In this document: positions 26,502 through 34,535 of the stretch, in pieces
Position numbering within the stretch: position 1 is the stretch's first letter
How the letters are laid out: each line of letters begins with the position of its first letter
Source: Candidatus Chloroploca sp. Khr17
Lineage (GTDB): Bacteria > Chloroflexota > Chloroflexia > Chloroflexales > Chloroflexaceae
Assembly: GCF_004138165.1 (NCBI RefSeq)
Contig: NZ_RYFF01000037.1
Location: forward strand, 1 to 55,428
Direction: 5' to 3'
DNA length: 55,428 bases
The notes under the pieces: model-generated
Seen by the model: only the letters and a program-made list of their open reading frames with translations
Told to the model about the DNA's origin: nothing
Databases searched by the model: none
Made by a program: the position numbers and the translations under genes

Positions 26502-27290
26502 ATGAGTCGTATTCGTGAAACCTTTGCTCGCCTACAAGCCGAGGGCCGGGTAGCCTTGATGCCCTACCTCACGGTGGGCTTCCCCGAGCGTGAAAGTACC
26601 CTTGAACTGGTGCCAGCGCTTGAAACTGCCGGGGCAAGCCTCTTTGAACTGGGGGTGCCCTTTTCTGACCCGCTCGCCGATGGGGCGACGATCCAGCGCT
26701 CAACCCAGCGTGCTTTGCAAAATGGCATTACCCTGGCCGATTGCATTGACACCACGGCCCGCCTCCGCGAGCGCGGCGTTCGTGCGCCGTTGCTCTTGAT
26801 GGGCTATTTCAATCCGTTGCTCCGCTTTGGTATTGAACGGGCGTGCCGTGAACTAGCCGCCGCAGGTGGGGATGGCTGGATCATTCCCGATATGCCGCCC
26901 GAAGAGTCGGCCGAATTGCAGGCCGCCGCCACAAAACACGGTCTCGATATGATCATGTTTGTGGCTCCCACCACCCCCGAACAACGCATTGCCGAGATTG
27001 CCGCCCGCGCCAGCGGCTTCATCTATGTCGTCTCCCTCACTGGCGTCACCGGCGAACGCCAGAGTATGGCCGCCAACCTCGGCGAGGTGCTGCAACGGGT
27101 TCGCCGCCATACCGATCTGCCTCTCGTCGTTGGCTTTGGAATCAGCCGCCCTGAACACGTTGCCGAAGTCGCCCGCCTTGCCGATGGGGCCATTGTCGGC
27201 AGTGCCCTGCTCGCCCATCTTGAACAGTTACCACCTGATCGCCTTGTCCCCGGTGCCGTCGCCTTTGTCCAACAGCTGCTCGGCTCCTAG
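26502..27290 (+). CDS. trpA: Tryptophan synthase alpha subunit
   Basis: This TIM-barrel protein of 262 residues cleaves indole-3-glycerol phosphate and passes indole to TrpB. The catalytic Glu is in [11 protein letters not shown] and the Asp in [10 protein letters not shown]. The phosphate loop has [11 protein letters not shown] and [12 protein letters not shown]. Length matches the family. No trpB or other trp genes are near, so the pathway is dispersed. The ribosome binding site is weak (no clear GGAG). Confidence 0.96.
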   Translation: MSRIRETFARLQAEGRVALMPYLTVGFPERESTLELVPALETAGASLFELGVPFSDPLADGATIQRSTQRALQNGITLADCIDTTARLRERGVRAPLLLMGYFNPLLRFGIERACRELAAAGGDGWIIPDMPPEESAELQAAATKHGLDMIMFVAPTTPEQRIAEIAARASGFIYVVSLTGVTGERQSMAANLGEVLQRVRRHTDLPLVVGFGISRPEHVAEVARLADGAIVGSALLAHLEQLPPDRLVPGAVAFVQQLLGS

Positions 27291-27438
27291 GTAGGCAGCA
27301 GGTCAGAAAACGTACGCTACTGACTGCGAGCCTTGCATGCTTTTCGAACAAGCTGTCAGCAAAGTTGACATCTTTCACCAGAAGAGATCAGACTTTGAGG
27401 ATAACAACCCTACCGCCAGGTTAAAAAGGAGAACCACC

Positions 27439-27672
27439 ATGGAGGCCAAAGCCTATGTGTTGATCGAAGCTGAGTCGGGACGGGTCGCCGAAGTCCTTGC
27501 CGCCCTTCGCGCTATCCCCGATATGACTGCCGCCGATGGCGTGACCGGACCGTATGATATCATCGCAACCGTCGAAACGGCGGATCCGCGCAATATTGGG
27601 CATCTGGTGATGAGCGAAATCCAGGGGGTCGAAGGCATCAAGCGCACAGTTACTTGCATTGTCATTGGTTAA
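27439..27672 (+). CDS. Stand-alone Lrp/AsnC ligand-binding (RAM) protein
   Basis: This protein of 77 residues is a ferredoxin-like RAM domain only: AKAYVLIEAESGR, DMTAADGVTGPYDIIATVE and EGIKRTVTCIVI match the effector part of Lrp/AsnC regulators. The DNA-binding helix-turn-helix is absent. AAGGAG lies seven bases before the ATG. It ends 23 bases before citrate synthase 2, so co-transcription is very likely. It may sense an amino acid and act on a partner regulator or enzyme; this is inference. Confidence 0.88.
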   Translation: MEAKAYVLIEAESGRVAEVLAALRAIPDMTAADGVTGPYDIIATVETADPRNIGHLVMSEIQGVEGIKRTVTCIVIG

Positions 27673-27695
27673 TGTCATGCGACAAAGGAGTGACG

Positions 27696-28820
27696 ATGAC
27701 ACAGTCTTCCAAAGGCCTTGAGGGGATTGTCGCGGCGCAAACAGGGATTAGCCATATCGACGGTGAACATGGACGTCTGTTGTATCGCGGTCTTGACATC
27801 AATGTGCTGGCCGAACATTCAACGTTTGAAGAGACAACTTCACTACTCTGGTATGGCAAGTTACCCAATCGTAAACAGTACGAGAGTTTTCGTCGCAAGA
27901 TGATCGAGAATCGCCTCATTCCCAATGAGGTCATTGCGCTCTTGCTCCTCTTGCCCAAGAAGACGACCGTTATGGGCGTCTTGCGGACTGCCGTCTCAGC
28001 CCTCGCGCCGTTTGACCCCGAAACCGGCGATAATTCGCTTGATGCCAATGTCAACAAGTCGATCCGCCTGACCGCCGCTATGCCAACGATTGTGGCGGCC
28101 TGGGAACGCATCCGTAACGGGCTCTGGCCGGTCACACCCAGCACCGAACTCGATCATGCGGCCAATTTCCTCTATATGCTTACCGGCAAAGAGCCCGATC
28201 CCGCCGCCGCCCGTGTGCTCGATCAGTGCCTCATCCTTCACGCCGACCACGGCTTGAATGCCAGTACCTTCGCCGCCCGTATTACGGCCTCGACTCTCTC
28301 GAATCTCCACAGTGCGATTACGTCGGCGATCGGCACCCTCCGTGGCCCGCTTCACGGTGGGGCCAACGAGCAAGTGATGCGGATGCTGCTGGAGATCGGT
28401 GATGTCGATCGCGTCGATCACTATATGCGCGGCGCTCTTGCCGCCCGCAAAAAGATCATGGGCTTTGGTCATCGGGTCTACAAGGCCGATGATCCACGCG
28501 CCGCCTGGTTACGCAGTCTCGCCAGAGAGCTTGCCGAAACGACCGGCAATCAGCGCTGGTACCTCATGAGTGAACGCATCCGCGAGATTGTCCAGTCCGA
28601 ACGATCCCTCCCAGTCAATGTGGATTTTTACTCGGCTTCGGTCTACTATACGCTCGGTATTCCGATTGATCTTTTCACACCAATCTTTGCTATTAGCCGT
28701 GTTGCTGGCTGGACAGCTCACGTCTATGAGCAGTACGCCGATAACCGCCTCATCCGTCCTGAGTCCGAATACGTCGGCCCTGTGGATGTCCCATACATCA
28801 CCCTCGACCAGCGCCCGTAA
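27696..28820 (+). CDS. Citrate synthase / 2-methylcitrate synthase (second copy)
   Basis: This protein of 374 residues carries LILHADHGLNAST, LRGPLHGGANEQVMRML, MGFGHRVYKADDPRA and LPVNVDFYSASVYY, so the catalytic His, His and Asp are present. It lacks the N-terminal block of the first copy and is of the shorter dimeric type. Such enzymes may use acetyl-CoA or propionyl-CoA, and the sequence alone does not decide. Propionyl-CoA is a normal metabolite in Chloroflexales carbon fixation, so methylcitrate synthesis is possible. AAGGAG precedes the ATG. It follows the RAM gene. Confidence 0.92.
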   Translation: MTQSSKGLEGIVAAQTGISHIDGEHGRLLYRGLDINVLAEHSTFEETTSLLWYGKLPNRKQYESFRRKMIENRLIPNEVIALLLLLPKKTTVMGVLRTAVSALAPFDPETGDNSLDANVNKSIRLTAAMPTIVAAWERIRNGLWPVTPSTELDHAANFLYMLTGKEPDPAAARVLDQCLILHADHGLNASTFAARITASTLSNLHSAITSAIGTLRGPLHGGANEQVMRMLLEIGDVDRVDHYMRGALAARKKIMGFGHRVYKADDPRAAWLRSLARELAETTGNQRWYLMSERIREIVQSERSLPVNVDFYSASVYYTLGIPIDLFTPIFAISRVAGWTAHVYEQYADNRLIRPESEYVGPVDVPYITLDQRP

Positions 28821-28837
28821 AAGCGGGCGTCTCAAGC

Positions 28838-28888
28838 TTTGCTTCACGAAAAAACGCCAGCATTGCTGGCGTTTTTTCGTGAAGCAAA
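28838..28888. terminator. Perfect palindrome between citrate synthase 2 and nrdJ
   Basis: Arms of 24 bases with an A6/T6 block meet at GCCAGC-ATT-GCTGGC. It lies between convergent stops and would give a T-run in both directions. Confidence 0.8.
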
Positions 28889-28900
28889 AGATGAACCGAC

Positions 28901-31192
28901 CTAAAAATCAATCTCGCAACTCCCCGACATACAGGCAAGTTCCTGCGCCGCGTTTGTCAGATCTTCCTCTTCGTAGCGGTAGACCTTCGAGAAATCAATC
29001 TCGGGGAAGGAAGCCGCCAGCCGCTCGTACTCTTCGCGGGTGATTTCAACATAGGGCATGTTGTCGTACTTGGCATCGAACGCCGGCAAGAACGAGAGCC
29101 CCCCAATCAGGTCGCGATGCTCCCAAACCCATTTCATCAGATCAAGCACTTCGTCGGGACGATAGGTAATGGTACATGACGGATTGTGCTCGGTCCAGTA
29201 GGTCTTGTTCTGCAACCAGAATTCACACTGCGCAATCGCCGAGCGATCTTTCCGGGTAATCGCCCCATCCGGCGATTTGACCGGGAAGTGGATCACCCAG
29301 GTATTGGCGTTGGCTGGGGTCTGCCCATTTTCGGGATCCATCGGCACACCGGCATCGCGCAAGACTTTGAAGATCGGTGAATGTGCAGCTACCCGTACGT
29401 TGCGAATATAGTAGGGAGCCCAACGGGAATGCAAGCCCGATGAACAGTTGACCAGTTGCGACGAGTTCCCCGACGGCTTGACACAACTGATCGACACCGA
29501 CTGGTTGATCCCAAGGCTGAGCGCCACCTGACGATTTGTCTCGATGGCAACATGGCGCAGACGCTCTTTCACCCCCGCATCTTGCGCAATCGGGCTATCC
29601 ATCTGACCAGTGATATCGACACCAAGCAGGCGCTCGTCTTCACAATTGCGCTGCCACTGCGTCCGCAAGCCGGGGAAGTGGGTCGCCAGCGACTGGATGG
29701 TTCCAATGATCGTCGCCACCTCGACCTTCTCACGCAGAGTTTCAAAAGTATCCTCGTGGCGCGCCACCGCAGCACTGAGATTGCAGAACTGCCACGGGCG
29801 TAGGACAATCTCGCCGCAGGGGTTCGTGCCAAACTCGGCGGCCTGGCGGCGGGCCGGCTTGAGCAGATTCGCCGCCTGACGATTGAAAATCCCTGGCTCG
29901 CCGCGCCCCGACTCAACCATCCCAAGGAACTGTGCAATAAACTCGGTCTGCGTCAGACTACCCTGCGGCCAAACCGCCGAATTATTCGCGTTCCAGCGCT
30001 GACTATTCTCGCGCTCGAAATCACCATTCTTGCAGAGGCGCATCTCATCATCGTCGTAGTCAAAGAGGCTGATCATTGCGGTGCGCCGTACCCCACCGCT
30101 GACGGCCGCATTGCCAACCGAACACATCATATCATGGGCATCAATGGGGCGCAGGAAGCTGCCCTGCCGCGCCAGGATGCGCGAGCGCACAAAATCGAGC
30201 ATGATCCGCAGCGGCTCGGGGCCCGAGGCCCGGCCACCCTTGGTGCGCAACGGGGCACCAGCTGGACGCAAATGCGATAGGTCGAAATGAATATCGCCAC
30301 CCTCAAACCAGTTCTCAAGGCCCGCTCGCAAGGCATCGGCCCAACCCTCAGCCGAGTCTTCGACGACCATCCGACGCGGGGCCGAGCCAGTCTGACGACG
30401 AATCCGTGGGAAATTCTCCACATAACGCCCCTCGACCGAAAAGCCCACCCCACAACCACTCATCGAGATAATCAACGCCTCAACAAACGAGTCAATGCTC
30501 TCAACCGGCTGATACGAGCAGTTATAAATGGCAATATTATTGCGCCGGGCCGCCGGACCAGCCATCGCCAACAGGCGCATCGAAGGCATCGAGCGCATCT
30601 CGAGGATGGCCTGGCGGATGCGCGCATAGGTTTCGGCCGGCAGACGCGCGCCAGCGAGCTCGTAGAGATAGTCAACCGAACGATCGACGGTTTCAATCCA
30701 AGTCTCACGACGCCCAAGATCGTAGTTAAAACGTGAATATTTATCAAAAAACTGGAACCGCTGCAACGGCGTTGGAAAATACTGATCCGACTCCGCAAAT
30801 GCCTGCCGCACCTCATCGGGAATGGGCCGCTCAACCCGCTTCTTGGCATGCTCAGCACGATAGAGAATATAATGCTTAGCCGCTTCAAACTCACCAGCGG
30901 CCTGCAACACCATCTCGACAATATCCTGCACCCCTTCGACCGTCGGGGACTCACCATGCGCCTGGGCCGCCAGAATATTGACGACCCGCTCGGAAAGCTC
31001 AGCGATCGCCACCCGCGGCGTGCGATTCAGGCTCGCAAAACAGCGCGTGAGCGCATTCTCGATCCGCTCAATGTCAAACGGTACCACCCGCCCATCACGC
31101 TTCACAATCGTTGTCGGAATAAACATCCCGGCCTGATCAAGTGCCTGAAACCCACCTGCGATATGACCCACACCATTCGTCCCGCTTGCCAT
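28901..31192 (-). CDS. nrdJ: Class II (B12-dependent) ribonucleotide reductase, monomeric type
   Basis: This enzyme of 763 residues makes deoxyribonucleotides with adenosylcobalamin and works with or without oxygen. An ATP-cone starts at IVKRDGRVVPFDIERIENAL. The active site shows FGTNPCGEIVLRPWQFCNLS, with the Cys and Glu of the radical site. The end has a redox Cys pair in CMSGSCEIDF. Length and layout are close to the monomeric triphosphate reductase type. GAGGAG is eight bases before the ATG. Two NrdR-like boxes lie about 160-210 bases upstream. Confidence 0.93.
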   Translation of the reverse strand: MASGTNGVGHIAGGFQALDQAGMFIPTTIVKRDGRVVPFDIERIENALTRCFASLNRTPRVAIAELSERVVNILAAQAHGESPTVEGVQDIVEMVLQAAGEFEAAKHYILYRAEHAKKRVERPIPDEVRQAFAESDQYFPTPLQRFQFFDKYSRFNYDLGRRETWIETVDRSVDYLYELAGARLPAETYARIRQAILEMRSMPSMRLLAMAGPAARRNNIAIYNCSYQPVESIDSFVEALIISMSGCGVGFSVEGRYVENFPRIRRQTGSAPRRMVVEDSAEGWADALRAGLENWFEGGDIHFDLSHLRPAGAPLRTKGGRASGPEPLRIMLDFVRSRILARQGSFLRPIDAHDMMCSVGNAAVSGGVRRTAMISLFDYDDDEMRLCKNGDFERENSQRWNANNSAVWPQGSLTQTEFIAQFLGMVESGRGEPGIFNRQAANLLKPARRQAAEFGTNPCGEIVLRPWQFCNLSAAVARHEDTFETLREKVEVATIIGTIQSLATHFPGLRTQWQRNCEDERLLGVDITGQMDSPIAQDAGVKERLRHVAIETNRQVALSLGINQSVSISCVKPSGNSSQLVNCSSGLHSRWAPYYIRNVRVAAHSPIFKVLRDAGVPMDPENGQTPANANTWVIHFPVKSPDGAITRKDRSAIAQCEFWLQNKTYWTEHNPSCTITYRPDEVLDLMKWVWEHRDLIGGLSFLPAFDAKYDNMPYVEITREEYERLAASFPEIDFSKVYRYEEEDLTNAAQELACMSGSCEIDF

Positions 31193-31353
31193 ACAACCTG
31201 CTCCTCTATCTTCACCTGCTGTAACTAAACAATGGCAATACGCTCAACCTGTAGCTAAGGCACACGACGGTACCAAAACAACCTAAGAGTGTAAAGAATT
31301 AAATCGTCGTTAAAGAAATTCACGTTAAGCGACTGAGCGACTTCTTCAGGCAA

Positions 31354-31400
31354 CCACTACATATAGTACAGATTTATTATGTAGACCTCTATATCTAGGA
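31354..31400 (-). promoter_or_regulatory. Tandem NrdR-like boxes upstream of nrdJ
   Basis: Two 16-base palindromic sites are centred at about 31361 (CCACTACATATAGTAC) and 31392 (ACCTCTATATCTAGGA). Both resemble the known NrdR consensus ACACWATATWTWGTGT. Their centres are 31 bases apart, about three helical turns, as in known NrdR sites. They lie in the 276-base gap upstream of nrdJ. No nrdR gene is in the window. Confidence 0.65.
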
Positions 31401-31468
31401 GTCACAACAATGCCGCGCCAGTGTAGCACACAGGTGCGTGGTATGTCAAGGCAAGAAAAAGTTTAACA

Positions 31469-32527
31469 CTAAGAGGCGTTAAAATGCAGCCGCAGAAAGC
31501 CGCGTTCTAGCAGATCGCTCATCCTGAACGCATCAAGATCGAGAATCACCCGTGCATTCAAGGGTGCCCGCGCAGCCGCTTCACGCAACGACCCTTCATA
31601 GTCAAACCCCGGCATGCCAACATAACTCGCCAGTTGCTCAAACCCACTTGCCCCGAGTGCCACCATGGCCCGCTGACGCTCGGTCAGTGCAATAATCGTC
31701 TGCCCGCGGATCAACTCGCCCTCGGTGACCACACGTACCACGGCGAGGTGCCCCTTGCCCAGTTGGGGATGCAAGGCGTACACCGCTGCAGCCACCGCAG
31801 GCAAGGGCATCGCCAGCGCCTGATGACTGCCCGCCTGAAGATACCCCTCTAGCAGACGCGCCAGCAATGCCCCAGGCGTCCCACACCGTTCTTCCAGCAA
31901 CCGCACCGCCGCCGCACCAAGCCGCAACTTCTCAAACGCATCGCGGGTCACCAGTTCAATATGCATGCCACTCTCAAGCACCAACGCAAGCGCATGCGGA
32001 TCAGCAAAGACATTAAATTCAGCTGCCGGGGTCAGTGAACCCGCCCCATGCGCCCCGGCTACCGCGACGAGCCGCACCCCGGCCAGATCCGTCGGATACG
32101 CCTGAACCGCCCGCGCAACATTGGTCAACGGCCCTAGCGCAAGAATGGTCAGATCTGGGTACAGACGCGCCGCCGCCGCAAGTGCCCCTGGCGCACCCAC
32201 CGGCAGTTTTACCAGGTCGTGTCGCTGCTGATGCCCCCAGAAGGCATCACGACCATGCGTGATGACGCCAGTATTGGTACGCAGGTGGATCAGCGGCGCC
32301 GAAGCGCCCATCGTCACAGGAACGTCACGTTGCAACGTAGCGAGCAACGTCAAGGCATTCGCCGTCGTATGCTGTAATGTCCCACTCCCAAAGACCGTAC
32401 TTACCCCCACTACCTCTACCGACGGCGCAGCGAGCAACCATGCCAGCGCAAGCGCATCATCACAACCTGGATCGGTATCAACAAAAATCGGTTGAGGCTT
32501 GACACTGATTGGCAAACCATCAATCAT
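31469..32527 (-). CDS. Nucleoside hydrolase (IUNH family)
   Basis: This protein of 352 residues has the N-terminal calcium motif DTDPGCDDALALAWLL, then LGPLTNVARA and AEFNVFADPHAL, as in inosine-uridine preferring nucleoside hydrolases, which cleave the N-glycosidic bond in purine or pyrimidine salvage. The C-terminal His-Asp pair that normally completes calcium and substrate binding is not evident; the matching region reads MPLPAVAAAVYAL. The ATG at 32527 overlaps the stop of the upstream gene (ATGA); a GTG three bases earlier is possible. Confidence 0.85.
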   Translation of the reverse strand: MIDGLPISVKPQPIFVDTDPGCDDALALAWLLAAPSVEVVGVSTVFGSGTLQHTTANALTLLATLQRDVPVTMGASAPLIHLRTNTGVITHGRDAFWGHQQRHDLVKLPVGAPGALAAAARLYPDLTILALGPLTNVARAVQAYPTDLAGVRLVAVAGAHGAGSLTPAAEFNVFADPHALALVLESGMHIELVTRDAFEKLRLGAAAVRLLEERCGTPGALLARLLEGYLQAGSHQALAMPLPAVAAAVYALHPQLGKGHLAVVRVVTEGELIRGQTIIALTERQRAMVALGASGFEQLASYVGMPGFDYEGSLREAAARAPLNARVILDLDAFRMSDLLERGFLRLHFNAS

Positions 32528-33132
32528 CACGGTCTCGTTTCATTGAGTGAGGAAGGCAACAACTCTTCGAGCGCATAGTCAGCCCGCGCCGCCTGAAGCG
32601 CTTCGACAAAAGCCCGAGGACGCTCAGGGCTCAGGATCATCGTTGTCCGTTGATCACGGGCCACCGCTACCAGTCGCTCGCGATTCGTCGCAAGAAAGAA
32701 GACTTCACCATACGGCGCAAGACGAAACGGTCCCTGGTAACCAAAAATACCCGCATTGAAAGCAAAACGCAACCCCCGACGCGGCACGTCAGCAAGATTC
32801 GAGGCCAGTGATACGCCGGTCACCAGCTTCAAAGGAATGCGTAAGGCCGGCATCAGCCGCCGCCGCACAACCAACTCCGTCGCCGTGATCTCATACCGAC
32901 GAGGCTGCACTGCATAGGTCAACAACAAAAAGACGGCGATCGCCAGTGCCAACGCCACTGGAATCAGCAACCCATCCCAGCGCATGTTCGCCAGATACGC
33001 AAAAAGCAACGGCAAGACAAGCAAGCCCCCGAGATACGCAAGGCCAGTTGTTACCCGCAACGCATACGCATCTAGTGGGGCCACGAGAAAAATCTGTGTC
33101 GGTGTTGGAACCTGTTTCGTTTGACGTTTCAC
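32527..33132 (-). CDS. PH-domain-like membrane protein
   Basis: This protein of about 201 residues has two adjacent hydrophobic spans (YLGGLLVLPLLFAYL and LLIPVALALAIAVFLLLTYAV). A soluble part follows with RRYEITATELVVRRRL, ALRIPLKLVTGVSL and a bacterial PH-like strand pattern ending in ERPRAFVEAL. The GTG at 33132 is chosen because a longer frame would run into the divergent gene and lacks a start site. A TATAAT box ends six bases before that GTG, so the message may be leaderless. It is coupled to the nucleoside hydrolase by overlap. Role unknown. Confidence 0.75.
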   Translation of the reverse strand: MKRQTKQVPTPTQIFLVAPLDAYALRVTTGLAYLGGLLVLPLLFAYLANMRWDGLLIPVALALAIAVFLLLTYAVQPRRYEITATELVVRRRLMPALRIPLKLVTGVSLASNLADVPRRGLRFAFNAGIFGYQGPFRLAPYGEVFFLATNRERLVAVARDQRTTMILSPERPRAFVEALQAARADYALEELLPSSLNETRP

Positions 33133-33138
33133 AGAGTC

Positions 33139-33144
33139 ATTATA
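33139..33144 (-). promoter_or_regulatory. TATAAT -10 box just before the GTG
   Basis: The minus strand reads TATAAT, six bases, then GTG. A typical start of transcription would fall at or next to the start codon. No clear TTGACA element lies 17 bases upstream. Confidence 0.5.
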
Positions 33145-33225
33145 TACTGATCTTAGTGCCTTGTTTACCAGGATGCAATCGCTGCAACGCTCGCGCTGGC
33201 CCTGCCAGCCTAACCAAAGAAATCC

Positions 33226-34125
33226 ATGAACCAAACCACCCTGAATCTCCTACCGGTCGCCCCAACCTATTTCGACTGGCGCGGTCATCGCATCGCCCAC
33301 TATCACGCCGGTGAAGGGGAACCGGTGCTCCTTATCCACAGTATCAACGCCGCCGCCTCAGCCTTCGAAATGCGTGGCCCGTTCACCGGGCTCGGCGAGG
33401 GCTTCGCCGTCCATGCGCTCGATCTGCTTGGCTATGGCAATAGTGACCGCCCAACCCGCACCTATCAGGCCGAAGACTACATTGACCAGATCGGGGCCGC
33501 GCTCGAGCGGATCGGTCAACCCGTCACGCTCATTGCCAGTTCGCTCAGTTCAGCCTATGCCATCACCGCCGCCGCCCGTTGGCCCGACCGCGTCAAGGCC
33601 CTCGTGCTCGCCTGTCCCACCGGCATGGGGCAACTCTCTGACCCGGCTGGCCCCATCGCCAGACGCATCCATCAGTCCCTCCGTGGCGCAGCCGGGCGTG
33701 CCATCTTTGACCGCCTGACCAGTCGCAAGGGTACCGCCTACTTCCTGCGTTCACAGGCTTACCACGACCCCGCAACCGTTACCAGCGCGACCCACGATGG
33801 CTTCTACCTCACCAGTCGTCGCCCAGGAGCGCACTATGCACCTATCTGTTTTCTTACCGGTCTGCTCAACTGCGACGTGCGCTCGATCCTACCGACGTTG
33901 CGCCAGCCAACCCTGCTGATCTGGGGGCGTCAGGCCACCACCACCCCCGTCAAGCGGGCCGATGCCTTCCTCGCCGCAAATCCTCGCGTTCGCCTCGAGG
34001 TTATCGATCAAGCATCGATGTTAGTGCAGGATGAAAAACCCGCCGAGTTCAACGCCCTCGTCCGCACCTTCCTGGCGTCAACCGTCAATGCCATGCCATC
34101 TCACGGCGAGCCGGTGCTATCGTAG
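33226..34125 (+). CDS. Alpha/beta-hydrolase-fold protein with altered triad
   Basis: This fold of 299 residues has VLLIHSINAAASAFE, LDLLGYGNSDRPTRTY, ASSLSSAYAITAAARWPD and LIWGRQATTTPV. The nucleophile position keeps Ser, but the usual flanking glycines are Ala and Ser. The usual acid Asp appears as Ala, and the final His of the AGH motif appears as Met (IDQASMLVQDEKP). It may therefore be non-hydrolytic or use other residues. The start has only a weak upstream AAAGAAA. It is divergent from the PH-like gene. Confidence 0.85.
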   Translation: MNQTTLNLLPVAPTYFDWRGHRIAHYHAGEGEPVLLIHSINAAASAFEMRGPFTGLGEGFAVHALDLLGYGNSDRPTRTYQAEDYIDQIGAALERIGQPVTLIASSLSSAYAITAAARWPDRVKALVLACPTGMGQLSDPAGPIARRIHQSLRGAAGRAIFDRLTSRKGTAYFLRSQAYHDPATVTSATHDGFYLTSRRPGAHYAPICFLTGLLNCDVRSILPTLRQPTLLIWGRQATTTPVKRADAFLAANPRVRLEVIDQASMLVQDEKPAEFNALVRTFLASTVNAMPSHGEPVLS

Positions 34126-34127
34126 AT

Positions 34128-34171
34128 GATGTGCGCTGACGCGACCCTGTAGGATCGCGTCAGCGCACATC
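34128..34171. terminator. Hairpin between convergent genes
   Basis: Exact 17-base arms (GATGTGCGCTGACGCGA) surround a ten-base loop. It overlaps the stop of the leftward zinc protein gene and follows the hydrolase stop by two bases. Confidence 0.75.
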
Positions 34172-34382
34172 ACCCCAACTCCGCCATCGCAACCGGCTCA
34201 TCACGCGGCTCGCACACCCCACAAAAAAGCGCCCGCGCCGTGACAATCGCCTGGTGCGTACCTCGTTGATCTTTATACAGCGCCACAATATGCGGCAGCT
34301 CCTGCACATGATCCCGACAGAGCGCTCGTCCACAAAAGATACACGTCCCGTGGGCCGGCCGTTCGCAATGCCAACAATTCAT
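34170..34382 (-). CDS. Small zinc-binding protein, B-box-like
   Basis: This protein of 70 residues has CWHCERPAHGTCIFCGRALCRDH, a CxxC-x7-CxxC-x4-CxxH pattern like B-box or DUF2180 zinc fingers, and a late ALFCGVCEP pair. AAGGAG lies six bases before the ATG at 34382. The partner and role are unknown; small proteins of this type may bind protein or RNA. It is alone. Confidence 0.75.
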   Translation of the reverse strand: MNCWHCERPAHGTCIFCGRALCRDHVQELPHIVALYKDQRGTHQAIVTARALFCGVCEPRDEPVAMAELG

Positions 34383-34407
34383 GTCATCTCCTTCTGGCAA
34401 TTCAAAC

Positions 34408-34528
34408 GTACGTTTTCTGCCAGCGCCGCCGACCACGACTACTGAGAAGAAGAAACGAAGATGGGCGGTGCGGTATTCGTTTATTCGTGGCCCCCATTCG
34501 TGGTCGGCGAACGACCCCAGAACACTTC
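34408..34528. repeat. Palindromic repeat family 1, copy D
   Basis: Starts AACGTACGTTTTCTGCC, then GCCGCCGACCACGA, AAGAAACGAAG, GCGGTATTCGTTTATTCGTGG and CCATTCGTGGTCGGCG, and ends CCCCAGAACACTT. Lies between the small zinc gene and the DUF2079 gene. Confidence 0.75.
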
Positions 34529-34535
34529 ATTGGCC

